Part shown: positions 35,870-44,522 of the stretch, one piece after another
How positions within the stretch are numbered: position 1 is the stretch's first letter
Layout of the letters: the number at the start of each line of letters is the position of its first letter
NCBI RefSeq assembly: GCF_000014565.1
Contig: NC_008268.1
Location: forward strand, 2,418,001 to 2,482,000
DNA length: 64,000 bases
Direction of reading: 5' to 3'
Source of the DNA: Rhodococcus jostii RHA1
GTDB taxonomy: Bacteria > Actinomycetota > Actinomycetes > Mycobacteriales > Mycobacteriaceae
Position numbers and translations under genes: made by a program
The notes under the pieces: model-generated
The model's input: only the letters and a program-made list of their open reading frames with translations
What the model was told of the DNA's origin: nothing
The model's database searches: none

Positions 35870-36112
35870 GTGAGTTCCGCTTCCAGCACAGTTCCGACCC
35901 GCGACCGAATCCGCGCCGACGTAGCCGACGTGCTCGACGTCCCGGTCGCCGAGATCGACGATTCCGCGAACCTGCTCGACGAGGGAATGGACTCCGTGCG
36001 CGTGATGGCGCTGGTCGAACGATGGCGGGCGGACGGTGTGCAGGTGGATCTCGTGGACCTCGTCGGCGAGCCGACACTCGACGCCTGGTTCGAGGTGACG
36101 GCAGCACGCTGA
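35870..36112 (+). CDS. Free-standing aryl carrier protein (ArCP)
   Basis: This ~80-aa acyl/aryl carrier protein has the phosphopantetheine serine in LLDEGMDSVRVM (S42 from GTG), the arrangement of EntB-type aryl carriers rather than PCPs (GGxS). It should carry 2,3-dihydroxybenzoate to the C1 domain of the NRPS. GTG 35870 is preferred because GGAGG lies six bases upstream; ATG 35864 touches that site directly but may be the annotated start. Together with the single-domain isochorismatase it makes up a split EntB. Confidence 0.85.
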   Translation: MSSASSTVPTRDRIRADVADVLDVPVAEIDDSANLLDEGMDSVRVMALVERWRADGVQVDLVDLVGEPTLDAWFEVTAAR

Positions 36113-36187
36113 GCGGTCCCACCGCCTACTCTTGATCCCGCTGGTCGATCCCAGGGTCGGCCCGGACACGGGAGGATGCGAGGGGAC

Positions 36188-37531
36188 ATGGCTCACGAAA
36201 CCAGCGGTACAGGCAGGATGAGCGTGCTCCGGACACCCCGGTTCTGGATCGCTCCCCTGCTCCTCGTCTCCGTCGTCATGTCCCTGCTGGCCGCGCTGTA
36301 CATGGGTGGAATGCTCAACCCCACCAAGCACCTCAACCACTTCCCCATCGCGCTCGTCAATCAGGACGAGGGCGACACCACACCCAATTCCAACCCGCCG
36401 CAGCAGCAGAATTTCGGCGACCAGATCGCCGCCGGGCTCGTCGAGGGTGTCGATCCGGACAAGGTCGAACTTCGGCAGATCGGGATCGCGCAGGCCCAGT
36501 CCGCGCTGGACAACGGGGAAATCTACGGCGCGATCGTCATACCGAGCGACTTCACGAAGCGCACGTTCATCCTCGCCCAGGCCGGCGTGATTCCCGGAGA
36601 CGTCGAGCGTCCGGTGATCACGATCTACACGAACCCCCGCGCAGGCACGATCAGTGCGAACCTCGTCCAGAACATCGGTGAGATGGCGTTGGACAAGGCC
36701 AATCAGACGATGGGCCAGCAGCTCACCACCCAGGTGACGCAGCAACTCCAGGCGACAGCCCCCGACCTCCAGCTGTCGGGGGCCAGCCGGCTCGTGCTCG
36801 ACGACCCCATCGACGTGCGGGTCGTGGCCCACAACCCGCTGCCCGACGGCACCGGTTTCGGCTTGGCGGCGTTCTACTACGCGCTCCTGATCGTCCTGGC
36901 CGGTTTCACCGGTGCGACCATCGCGAGCACCCTCATCGACGGCATGCTCGGATTCACTCCGACCGAGGTCGGGCCGCTGTACCTCCACAACGAGGCGGTC
37001 CCGATCTCACGGTTCAACACCCTGCTGATCAAGTGGGCGGTGATGGTTGTGCTGGCGATGATCGTGTCAGGTCTGTACCTCTGGATCAGCTCCGCCCTCG
37101 GCCTGCCGATCACCGACCCGCTCGCCCTGTGGGAGTACGGCGCCTTCGCGATCGCCGCGGTCGGGATCACGGCGATGTCCGTGATGGCCGCGTTCGGCAA
37201 CCTGGGCCTGCTCATCAACCTGCTGGTGTTCGTCGTCCTGGCGCTGCCCTCGTCGGGCGGCACGATCCCGCTCGAGGCGGCGCCGCGCCTGTACACCTGG
37301 CTCGGTGAGTTCGAACCGATGCACCAGATCTACATCGGGGTGCGCGCGATCATGTTCTTCGGCGCAGCGGGCGACGCAGGGCTCATCCACGCGGTGTGGA
37401 TGACCCTCGCCGGCCTTCTCATCGGCCTCGTCTTCGGCGCCGTCATCACCCGGTTCTACGACCGCAAGGGTTTGCATCGCCGCCACAAGGCGCAGACCGA
37501 ACCCGAACCGGTGGACGCGGCCGGGGCGTGA
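36188..37531 (+). CDS. YhgE/Pip-type (DUF3533-like) membrane protein
   Basis: This ~447-aa protein has one N-terminal membrane helix (FWIAPLLLVSVVMSLLAALY), a ~190-aa external domain starting HFPIALVNQDEGDTTPN, and about five C-terminal helices. This is the layout of YhgE/Pip and ABC-2-like proteins, seen in phage-receptor, type VII-linked and drug-export contexts. Start chosen at ATG 36188 after GAGGGG; ATG 36176 sits directly on a GGAGG. It follows the aryl carrier gene by 75 bases; a role in siderophore export is possible but unproven. Confidence 0.75.
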   Translation: MAHETSGTGRMSVLRTPRFWIAPLLLVSVVMSLLAALYMGGMLNPTKHLNHFPIALVNQDEGDTTPNSNPPQQQNFGDQIAAGLVEGVDPDKVELRQIGIAQAQSALDNGEIYGAIVIPSDFTKRTFILAQAGVIPGDVERPVITIYTNPRAGTISANLVQNIGEMALDKANQTMGQQLTTQVTQQLQATAPDLQLSGASRLVLDDPIDVRVVAHNPLPDGTGFGLAAFYYALLIVLAGFTGATIASTLIDGMLGFTPTEVGPLYLHNEAVPISRFNTLLIKWAVMVVLAMIVSGLYLWISSALGLPITDPLALWEYGAFAIAAVGITAMSVMAAFGNLGLLINLLVFVVLALPSSGGTIPLEAAPRLYTWLGEFEPMHQIYIGVRAIMFFGAAGDAGLIHAVWMTLAGLLIGLVFGAVITRFYDRKGLHRRHKAQTEPEPVDAAGA

Positions 37532-37532
37532 G

Positions 37533-37742
37533 TCACGCGGGCGTCGACGACCAGGCCGTGCCGAACTGTTCGTACCAGGGATGCGGGGCGGGCACCGCCG
37601 CCAGGATCCGTTCGACGAACCGATCGGGGTCGCCGAGTTCCGCGAGTCCGACTCCGCGGCGCTCGTAGTCGGCGAACTTGTCGTGCAGTCCGGCGATCAC
37701 CTTGTCGGTCACCGTCTGCTCGAACTCTTCGATGGTTGCCAT
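37533..37742 (-). CDS. Small conserved-looking protein (69 aa)
   Basis: This short acidic protein starts ATIEEFEQTVTDKVIAGLHDKF and ends PHPWYEQFGTAW. AAGGAGGGG precedes ATG 37742, and codon use is typical of the genome, so it is probably real. The frame continues upstream without a good start. No family recognised. Its stop is one base from the stop of the convergent membrane protein. Confidence 0.65.
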   Translation of the reverse strand: MATIEEFEQTVTDKVIAGLHDKFADYERRGVGLAELGDPDRFVERILAAVPAPHPWYEQFGTAWSSTPA

Positions 37743-37858
37743 CGGATGCCCCTCCTTCCGGCGAGAAGCGTCTGCGTTCAGTGTAGTGCCGACCTGCGGG
37801 TTCACCCCCACCCGACGGCGGATTAACAGCTGTCGGTGACGCGGAGCAGACTGGGCAC

Positions 37859-39400
37859 GTGAGAATGGTCCTGGTTCCCGACGCCGACGGTGGCGCGATG
37901 ACCGTTCGCACCGATCCCGCGGGCGTTCCGGTCGAGTCGCCACGTCGTCACTCCGACGTCGTGGCCGCGGTCCGTGACATCGAGGCCACCGAGCACCCCC
38001 GCTGGGTCTGGACGAGTACCGCGGCCGTCTATCCGGCGCTGCTGCGAACCGGGGTGCGCGTGCGGCGCTGCCAGGACCTCGCGCTCACCCACGCCATCCT
38101 CAGCATGCGCGACGGTGTTCCCGCGCCGCCGCCGGACGAACCCGTCGACGAACGCCCCGGACTGTTCGAGACCGCACCCACCACGGATCCGGCGCAGGTG
38201 GTGGCGGACTTCGCGGAACAGCGGAAGACGATCGGTGACGATGCACGGCTCGACCTGCTGGTGGCAGCCGAGTCCGCGGGTGCGCTGGCCGCGGCGGAGA
38301 TGAGCGTCGACGGCCTGCCGTTCTCCACCCGTACCCATCGCGCCTTCCTCGAGGCGGCGCTCGGGCCGCGGCCGGCCGGGTACGACCTGCCGCAGCGCAT
38401 CCAGGACGTGACCGTGGAGATCGGGTCGGCGTTCGGCCGTCGCATCAACCCGGCGTCCCACGTCGAGGTCGTCGACGCATTTCGCCGTGAGGGCATCGAA
38501 CTCGCGTCGACCCGCAAACACCTGCTGCGCGAGGTCGATCATCCCGCCGTGCCGCTGCTGCTGCGCCACCGCGATCTGTCCAAGCTGTTCAGCACGAACG
38601 GCTGGCAGTGGCTGGACAGTTGGGTCCGCGACGACCGGTTCCGGCCCGTCTACGTCCCCGGCGGCGTGGTGTCCGGCCGCTGGGCGAGCCGCGGCGGCGG
38701 CGCACTGCAGATTCCGAAACCGCTGCGGTCGAGCGTGATCGCTGACCCGGGTCACACGTTCGTCATCGCCGACGCCGGCCAACTCGAACCCCGCATCCTG
38801 GCCGCCATGTCGGGTGACGCCCGCATGGTCGCCGCGGCGGGCGCCGACGACCTGTATGCACCGGTGGCGGCGGAGACGTTCGACGGCGATCGTGGCAAGG
38901 CCAAGGTCGCGATCCTCGGTGTTCTGTACGGCGCCACCGCGGGCGAGGCCCGTTCGCTGCTCACCCTGCTGCGCACCCGCTTTCCTGTCGCCGTCGAATA
39001 TGTGGAAAGGGCGGCCCGTGCCGGTGAACGTGGCGAGGTCGTGCACTCGTGGCTCGGCCGGGCGTGCCCACCGCCGTCACCCGATTTCTGGTCGCACGGC
39101 GACGCCCGGTCGCGCGGCCGGTTCACCCGAAACTTCGTGGTACAGGCCACGGCAGCCGAGTGGGCACTGTGCGTGCTCGCGGACCTGCGGCGCCGGCTGG
39201 CCGACGACCCGGACAGTGAACTCGTCTTCTTCCAGCACGACGAGGTGATGGTGCATACCCGGGACCCCGACTCGGCGACGCGGCACGTTCTGGGCGCGGT
39301 CGAGGTAGCCACCCGGTTGCTGTTCGGCGAGACGCGGGTGCGGTTCCCGATGGATGTGGCGGTGCGGGACTGCTACGCCGAAACCTCCGACGAGGCCTGA
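37859..39400 (+). CDS. Family A DNA polymerase-like protein (bifunctional 3'-5' exonuclease/polymerase type)
   Basis: This 513-aa protein resembles the Klenow part of DNA polymerase I. Motif A is ADAGQLEPRI (catalytic Asp), the O-helix is RGKAKVAILGVLYG (R, K, Y, G kept), and motif C is FFQHDEVMVH with the second catalytic Asp. The N-terminal ~190 residues sit where a 3'-5' exonuclease would be but show no obvious DEDD acidic set. Such genes accompany normal polA in many actinobacteria; a repair role is likely. The start is GTG 37859, with ATG 37865 as an alternative. Confidence 0.85.
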   Translation: MRMVLVPDADGGAMTVRTDPAGVPVESPRRHSDVVAAVRDIEATEHPRWVWTSTAAVYPALLRTGVRVRRCQDLALTHAILSMRDGVPAPPPDEPVDERPGLFETAPTTDPAQVVADFAEQRKTIGDDARLDLLVAAESAGALAAAEMSVDGLPFSTRTHRAFLEAALGPRPAGYDLPQRIQDVTVEIGSAFGRRINPASHVEVVDAFRREGIELASTRKHLLREVDHPAVPLLLRHRDLSKLFSTNGWQWLDSWVRDDRFRPVYVPGGVVSGRWASRGGGALQIPKPLRSSVIADPGHTFVIADAGQLEPRILAAMSGDARMVAAAGADDLYAPVAAETFDGDRGKAKVAILGVLYGATAGEARSLLTLLRTRFPVAVEYVERAARAGERGEVVHSWLGRACPPPSPDFWSHGDARSRGRFTRNFVVQATAAEWALCVLADLRRRLADDPDSELVFFQHDEVMVHTRDPDSATRHVLGAVEVATRLLFGETRVRFPMDVAVRDCYAETSDEA

Positions 39401-39483
39401 CGCGCGCGGATTTCCGGTGTCGCGGGTGCGCTCGACATGGTGTACTGGGACGCACTGCTGGCGGGGGCGGCGAAGGAGAACCC

Positions 39484-41706
39484 ATGACGAAGTTGGATTC
39501 GACGGACTCGAGCACCAGCGGCGAGACGCCGCGCAGATTCCGCTGGCCTGCGTTCACCATCGTGGCCATCGCGATCATCGCGTTCTTCGCGGGCGGATTC
39601 GGGGGGTCCTTCCAGGGAAAGCTCACCGAGGTCCAGAAGAACGACAACGCCGCCTACCTGTCGAGTTCCGCCGAATCGACGATCGTCACCAACGAATCGT
39701 CCAAGTTCCTCACCGTCGAAACCATCCCCGGTTTCGTGCTGTTCCACAGCGACTCCCCGCTCACCGAGCAGGACAAGGCCGCCATCGCCCAGGCGCGTGA
39801 CGCCATCGCGGCAGTCGACGGGGTCGACGCCGAAGGCATGGCCCAGACACAGTTCTCCCAGGACGGCACCACGGCATCGATCTTCGTTCCCCTCGTCGCG
39901 AAGGAGGACGGCACGGCGGTCGCCGGCGATGTGCTCGCCGCCACCGAGGAGAACGTCCTCACCGCCGCGAAGAACGCGGCCGCCGGGCTCGAGGTGCTTC
40001 CTGCCGGTCCCGGTGGCCTCCTGGTGGCGTTCATCGACGCGTTCGCCGGACTCGACGGTGCACTGCTGGGCGCCGCGCTGCTCGTGGTCGTCCTGATCCT
40101 GCTGGTGGTCTACCGCTCCCCGGTGCTGTGGTTCTTCCCGCTCTTCTCGGCGCTACTCGCGCTCGGCCTGGCGTCGATGGTCATCTACTTCCTCGCCAAG
40201 GCGGAGGTGCTCACACTCACCGGACAGAGCCAGGGCATCCTGTTCGTCCTCGTGATCGGTGCGGGCACCGACTATGCGCTCCTCCTGATCTCCCGATATC
40301 GGGAAGAACTGCACTTCTATCCAAGCCGGTTCGACGCCATGATCAAGGCGTGGAAGGAATCCGCCCCCGCCATCACGGCGTCGGCGGTCACCGTCATCCT
40401 CGGTCTGCTGTGCCTGACGTTCTCCGAACTGAACTCCAACAAGAGTCTCGGGCCGGTCGCCGCGATCGGCATCGCGTGCACGTACCTCGTGATGATGACG
40501 TTCCTGCCCGTGGCGCTGTCCGCGGCGGGGCGGTGGGTGTTCTGGCCGCGGAAACCGAAGGTGGACGAGGCCGCAGACCTCACCACGCACGGTCTGTGGG
40601 GCAGGATCGCCGCCCAGGTCGGGAGCAAGGACCGCCCCCTCTGGATCGGTACGACGGTGCTGCTGGCCGTGCTGTTCCTGGTCGGCATCGGCAGTCTGAA
40701 GACGGACGGGTTGTCGTCGTCGGAGAACTTCACCAACCGGCCCGACGCCGTCGTCGGTCAGGAGTTGTACGACTCCAAGTTCGATCCTGGTGCCGGCGCG
40801 CCTGCCGTCATCGTCACCAATGCCGATCAGACGGACGCGGTCATCGCGGCCGTGAGCGGTGTGGACGGGGTGTCGACGGATCCCGGCGCGGTGTGCCCGC
40901 AGGTCGATGTCGAGAAGCTGTCTGCACTCGTCAAGTCCAATCCGGCCGCGGTGGCGTCGGCGGCCGGGCAGGGGTGCGCACCCGACTTCCTCACGGCCGC
41001 ACCGATCGACGGCCGCATGGTCGTCAACGTGACGCTCGCGGACTCGTACGATTCCCCGGAAGCCCTCGAGACGGTGAAGCGACTGCGCGACGCAGCGCAC
41101 GCCGTGCCCGGTGCCGATGCGCTCGTCGGTGGCAGCACGGCAACCACTCTCGACGTGCAGACGGCGTCGGTGCACGACCGGAACCTGATCATCCCGATCG
41201 TTCTCGTCGTCATCTTCGTCGTGCTGGCCCTCCTGCTCCGGGCCCTGCTCACGCCCATCATCCTCATCGCCACCGTGGTCCTGTCGTTCGCAGCCACCCT
41301 CGGGGTGTGCGGACTCTTCTTCACCCACGTCTTCCATTTCGCGAATGCAGATCCGGCGTTCCCCCTGTTCGCGTTCGTGTTCCTCGTGGCGCTCGGCATC
41401 GACTACAACATCTTCCTGATGACCCGGGTCCGCGAGGAAACCGAGGAACACGGCACCAAATCCGGTGTGCTGCGTGGATTGGCAGTGACCGGTGGCGTCA
41501 TCACGTCGGCCGGTGTCGTGCTCGCCGCGACGTTCGCGGTGCTGGGTGTGCTGCCCCTGGTGTTCCTCGCCGAGGTCGGTTTCGCGGTCGCGTTCGGTGT
41601 GCTGCTCGACACGATCATCGTGCGCAGCATCCTCGTCCCGGCGCTCTCCCACGACATCGGCAAGAAGATCTGGTGGCCGTCGGCGCTGGCGAAAGCAAAG
41701 GATTAA
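39484..41706 (+). CDS. MMPL-family RND transporter
   Basis: This 740-aa membrane transporter has 12 helices in two halves, each with a large external loop. The proton-relay signatures GAGTDYALLLISRYREEL and ALGIDYNIFLMTRVREE lie in helices 4 and 10. MmpL proteins export lipids, siderophores or drugs using proton motive force. It is shorter than mycobacterial MmpL3-like proteins, lacking their long C-terminus. Its 3' end overlaps alkA by four bases. The cargo cannot be inferred; distance from the NRPS makes a siderophore link weak. Confidence 0.88.
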   Translation: MTKLDSTDSSTSGETPRRFRWPAFTIVAIAIIAFFAGGFGGSFQGKLTEVQKNDNAAYLSSSAESTIVTNESSKFLTVETIPGFVLFHSDSPLTEQDKAAIAQARDAIAAVDGVDAEGMAQTQFSQDGTTASIFVPLVAKEDGTAVAGDVLAATEENVLTAAKNAAAGLEVLPAGPGGLLVAFIDAFAGLDGALLGAALLVVVLILLVVYRSPVLWFFPLFSALLALGLASMVIYFLAKAEVLTLTGQSQGILFVLVIGAGTDYALLLISRYREELHFYPSRFDAMIKAWKESAPAITASAVTVILGLLCLTFSELNSNKSLGPVAAIGIACTYLVMMTFLPVALSAAGRWVFWPRKPKVDEAADLTTHGLWGRIAAQVGSKDRPLWIGTTVLLAVLFLVGIGSLKTDGLSSSENFTNRPDAVVGQELYDSKFDPGAGAPAVIVTNADQTDAVIAAVSGVDGVSTDPGAVCPQVDVEKLSALVKSNPAAVASAAGQGCAPDFLTAAPIDGRMVVNVTLADSYDSPEALETVKRLRDAAHAVPGADALVGGSTATTLDVQTASVHDRNLIIPIVLVVIFVVLALLLRALLTPIILIATVVLSFAATLGVCGLFFTHVFHFANADPAFPLFAFVFLVALGIDYNIFLMTRVREETEEHGTKSGVLRGLAVTGGVITSAGVVLAATFAVLGVLPLVFLAEVGFAVAFGVLLDTIIVRSILVPALSHDIGKKIWWPSALAKAKD

Positions 41707-42554
41707 TACGCTTCGTCCGTCCACAGGTGGAACAGCGCGTAGGCCCGCCACGGCCGCCACGGCTCGGCCAGTTCCGCTGCCTGCCTGCCGGTCCTGACCC
41801 CCAGCGCGCGCTTGAGGACGAGGTCGTCGGGTGTGAACGCATCCGGGTCGGCCAGCACCCGCACCGTCAGATAGTCCGCCGTCCACGGACCGATGCCGGG
41901 CAGTGCGAGCAGACCGGCCCGGAATTCGGCCGGGTCGGTGTCCGCGCCGAGACTCAGACCGTCGGACGCCGCCTCGGCCAGCGCGAGCACCGTCCTGGCC
42001 CGGGCGCCGGTGAGGCCGAGGGTCGAGCGCAACTGTTCGGGTGAGAGCACCGCTAGCGTCTCCGGTTCGGGGAACGCGAAGAATCCGTCGTGGACCGGCC
42101 GGCCGTATGCGTGCACGAGCCGGCTGCCGAACGTCCGGGCCGCTGCCAGCGAAACCTGTTGTCCGAGAACAGTCAGAACGGCCGTCTCGAACCCGTCCAC
42201 GCTCCCCAGGCGCCGCAGACCCGGACGCAGCGCCACCAGCGGAGCCAGTTGCGGATGATGGCTCAACGCGGCGTCGATCGGCAGCGGATCCGTGTCGAGG
42301 TCGAGCCAGCGCCGGACCGCGGCTGTCACAGCCTCGACGTCTCCGGGATCCGCCGGTGTCAGGTGCGCCTCGACGTACCCGTCGGCGGGACGGACGACGA
42401 CGGACACCAGAGCGGGCCCGTGCGGACCGTTCACCACCCGGGTGTGTGTTCCGTCGGGGTCGTGTCGCTCGAGTCCGGACACGGTGTGGGCGCGGAGCGC
42501 GCGCCACAGCGGCGCATGGGTGAACGGACCCCGGTAGGGCAGTTGCACTCTCAT
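41703..42554 (-). CDS. alkA: DNA-3-methyladenine glycosylase II
   Basis: This 283-aa AlkA-type base-excision enzyme removes alkylated bases such as 3-methyladenine. It has an AlkA N-terminal domain, then the helix-hairpin-helix ALPGIGPWTADYL and the catalytic-Asp region FTPDDLVL. No Ada regulatory domain is fused, unlike many actinobacterial versions. ATG 42554 overlaps the alkB stop (ATGA); it is the last gene of the alkylation-repair operon. Confidence 0.9.
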   Translation of the reverse strand: MRVQLPYRGPFTHAPLWRALRAHTVSGLERHDPDGTHTRVVNGPHGPALVSVVVRPADGYVEAHLTPADPGDVEAVTAAVRRWLDLDTDPLPIDAALSHHPQLAPLVALRPGLRRLGSVDGFETAVLTVLGQQVSLAAARTFGSRLVHAYGRPVHDGFFAFPEPETLAVLSPEQLRSTLGLTGARARTVLALAEAASDGLSLGADTDPAEFRAGLLALPGIGPWTADYLTVRVLADPDAFTPDDLVLKRALGVRTGRQAAELAEPWRPWRAYALFHLWTDEAY

Positions 42555-43207
42555 GCGTCCTCGAGTCCCGTCACCCGCAGTGTGATGTTCAGTCGGCCCG
42601 TTGTCAGCCCACAGGCCGGATCACTCGTGCCGGGAAACACTTTCGGCACTCCGTGATACGCGAACCGGGACTCGCCACCGAACACGAAGAGGTCGCCCGA
42701 CAGCAACTCGACGTCGGTGTACGGCTTGGTGCGGGTGGTGGTGTTGCCGAAGCGGAATGTGCACGTGTCGCCGATGCTCAACGACACGACGGCCGCATCG
42801 GACCGCTCCTCCTTGTCCTGGTGCATGCCCATCTTCGCGGTGTCGTCGTAGAAGTTGATCAGCGCGGCGTCGGGTGTGTACCCGTCGGCGGGCTGCCCGT
42901 AGGCCTCGCTCACCGCCCGCCGGCCGAGTTCGACCAGCCAGCCGGGCACCGGCGCGACGCGGCCACCGCCCGCGTCCTCGGCGGTGCGCGAGTAGGAATA
43001 CGGTTTCCAGTGCCAGCCTAGGCACACGGTCTGCACCGACATGCGATGCCCCGTCGGCAGTTGCGCGGCCCGCATCGGGACCGGTGCGGTGGCCCAGCGC
43101 CGGCATTCGGCCACCAGGTGGCGTTGCGCGGCCGGCGTGAGCCAGTCGGGTACGTGGACGGCGCCGGGCGCCACCTCGGTTCGGGGGCGGGGTATCAAGG
43201 CGGACAT
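42551..43207 (-). CDS. alkB: AlkB-type 2-oxoglutarate/Fe(II) dioxygenase
   Basis: This 218-aa protein oxidatively demethylates 1-methyladenine and 3-methylcytosine in DNA. The Fe ligands are H129 and D131 (MHQDKEE) and H185 (AYHGVPKV); RLNITLR near 205-211 binds 2-oxoglutarate. The substrate loop INFYDDTAKMGMH is typical. ATG 43207 is used; a GTG at 43216 overlaps the upstream stop (GTGA) and may be the real start, adding three residues. It is coupled both upstream and downstream. Confidence 0.93.
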   Translation of the reverse strand: MSALIPRPRTEVAPGAVHVPDWLTPAAQRHLVAECRRWATAPVPMRAAQLPTGHRMSVQTVCLGWHWKPYSYSRTAEDAGGGRVAPVPGWLVELGRRAVSEAYGQPADGYTPDAALINFYDDTAKMGMHQDKEERSDAAVVSLSIGDTCTFRFGNTTTRTKPYTDVELLSGDLFVFGGESRFAYHGVPKVFPGTSDPACGLTTGRLNITLRVTGLEDA

Positions 43208-43212
43208 CACGG

Positions 43213-43923
43213 TCACTCGGCGTCGTGCAGGACCAGGCCGAGGGTTCGGCGGGTGCCGCGCCGAACGGTGCTGACACCGTGCCGTACCGGTCCCGTCGAC
43301 CAACCGCGGGTCGAGCGCACGGGTCTGTCCCTGGTGGTGAAGATCAGCGCGTGCCCCTGCTGCAGCGTCGTCACCGTGCCCCGGGACTGGGCGCGGGGCC
43401 GCTGCTCGACGAGCATGAACTCGCCGCCCTCGTGGTCCACTCCCGGACGGTCGAGGCCGATCACCACCTGCAACGGGAACACGAGGTCACCGTAGAGGTC
43501 GCGGTGCAGCGCGTTCCAGTCGTTCGCGCGGTAGCTGAGCAGGATGGGTGTCGCTCGTTTCTGGCCGGCGTCGTGGCACATGTCCAGCCATTCGCCGAGG
43601 GTGTCCGGCCACGGCGAGGGATGCCTCAGCTTGGCGGCCCAGTCCCGTGCCACGGGAAGCAGTTTCGGGTAGAAGGCGGCGCGGAGTTCGGCCACGACCT
43701 CCGGTAGCGGGTAGTCGAAGTACCGGTACTGTCCCGAGCCGAAACGGTGCCGGGCCATGTCGACGGTGGACCGGAAACGCTCGACCTCCTCGTACATGTC
43801 CGCGATCTGCCCGCATTCCGCGGCGGTCAGGATCTGCTCCGATTGCGCGCATCCGGCGGCATCGGTCTCGGCGTGGAGACCCTGCCAATCCAGGTCGTTC
43901 ACGCGTTGCGTCAAAATGGTCAT
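43213..43923 (-). CDS. 2OG-Fe(II) oxygenase of unassigned substrate
   Basis: This 236-aa protein has a complete 2-oxoglutarate oxygenase set: HRD (ALHRDLYGD) as HxD, a distal His in VRHGVS, and Arg residues in RRGTRRTLGL for 2-oxoglutarate. LVFPLQVVIGLD and GGEFMLVEQRPR resemble prolyl-4-hydroxylase-like rather than AlkB proteins. It overlaps both neighbours (ogt2 upstream by ATGA, alkB downstream), so it is an integral operon member, possibly acting on alkylated nucleic acid or protein. The substrate is unknown. Confidence 0.82.
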   Translation of the reverse strand: MTILTQRVNDLDWQGLHAETDAAGCAQSEQILTAAECGQIADMYEEVERFRSTVDMARHRFGSGQYRYFDYPLPEVVAELRAAFYPKLLPVARDWAAKLRHPSPWPDTLGEWLDMCHDAGQKRATPILLSYRANDWNALHRDLYGDLVFPLQVVIGLDRPGVDHEGGEFMLVEQRPRAQSRGTVTTLQQGHALIFTTRDRPVRSTRGWSTGPVRHGVSTVRRGTRRTLGLVLHDAE

Positions 43924-44522
43924 GCCGCTGCCTCCAATGTCAGCAGGATCGACTTGGCCTCCGGCCCACCCGCGTACTGCCCCATGCTGCCGTCACTGCG
44001 GACCACCCGGTGGCAGGGAACCACGACGGGGAGCGGGTTGAGCGCGCAGGCGGTTCCGACCGCGCGCACAGCTTTCGGACTGCCTGCGGCCGCCGCGACC
44101 GCGGCGTAACTCGCGGTGTGCCCGTAGTCGATCTCGGGAAGATGGTGGAGAACCTCGAGCCGAAATCCCTTGGACAGCCTGAAGTCCAGCGGGATGTCGA
44201 AACTCGTGCGCTCGCCGAGGAAGTATTCGTCGATCTCGTGGGCCACCCTGTCGAGTCGGGCGGGTGCGCGCAGGATCCGGGGGCTGATCTGCTCGGCGAG
44301 GGTCTGCAGTACGGCGTCGTGATCCTGGCTGGGGAAGGCGACCCGCACCAGCCCGCGATCGGTGGCGGCGAGCAGGAGCGAACCGACGGGGGTGTCGAGT
44401 GTCCGGTACGCGACGTCGAGGAGACCTGCCTCGGCGGCGAGGGCGGCGAGCCGCTCACGCAGTTTCTGCTCGACCGCGGAGTCCGACGTGGACAGGGCGT
44501 AGACGATGTCGGGGATGTTCAT
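43920..44522 (-). CDS. ogt: Methylated-DNA-protein cysteine methyltransferase, long form
   Basis: This 200-aa O6-alkylguanine repair protein has acceptor C170 in VVPCHRVV and recognition-helix SPKAVRAVG. It carries an unusual N-terminal extension of ~40 residues (IVYALSTSDSAVEQKLRERL and on) before the usual domain. The start ATG 44522 overlaps the stop of the ECF sigma gene (ATGA), the place normally taken by an anti-sigma gene. The extension could bind the sigma factor; this is an inference. Confidence 0.88.
   Translation of the reverse strand: MNIPDIVYALSTSDSAVEQKLRERLAALAAEAGLLDVAYRTLDTPVGSLLLAATDRGLVRVAFPSQDHDAVLQTLAEQISPRILRAPARLDRVAHEIDEYFLGERTSFDIPLDFRLSKGFRLEVLHHLPEIDYGHTASYAAVAAAAGSPKAVRAVGTACALNPLPVVVPCHRVVRSDGSMGQYAGGPEAKSILLTLEAAA

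Noticed and set aside
39484..41706. MMPL transporter as siderophore exporter
   Set aside because: It lies beyond two unrelated genes, has no iron box, and an EntS-like exporter is already within the locus.
40153..42507. 784-aa minus-strand open frame across the MMPL gene and alkA
   Set aside because: It spans two clear genes on both strands and has shadow-like composition.
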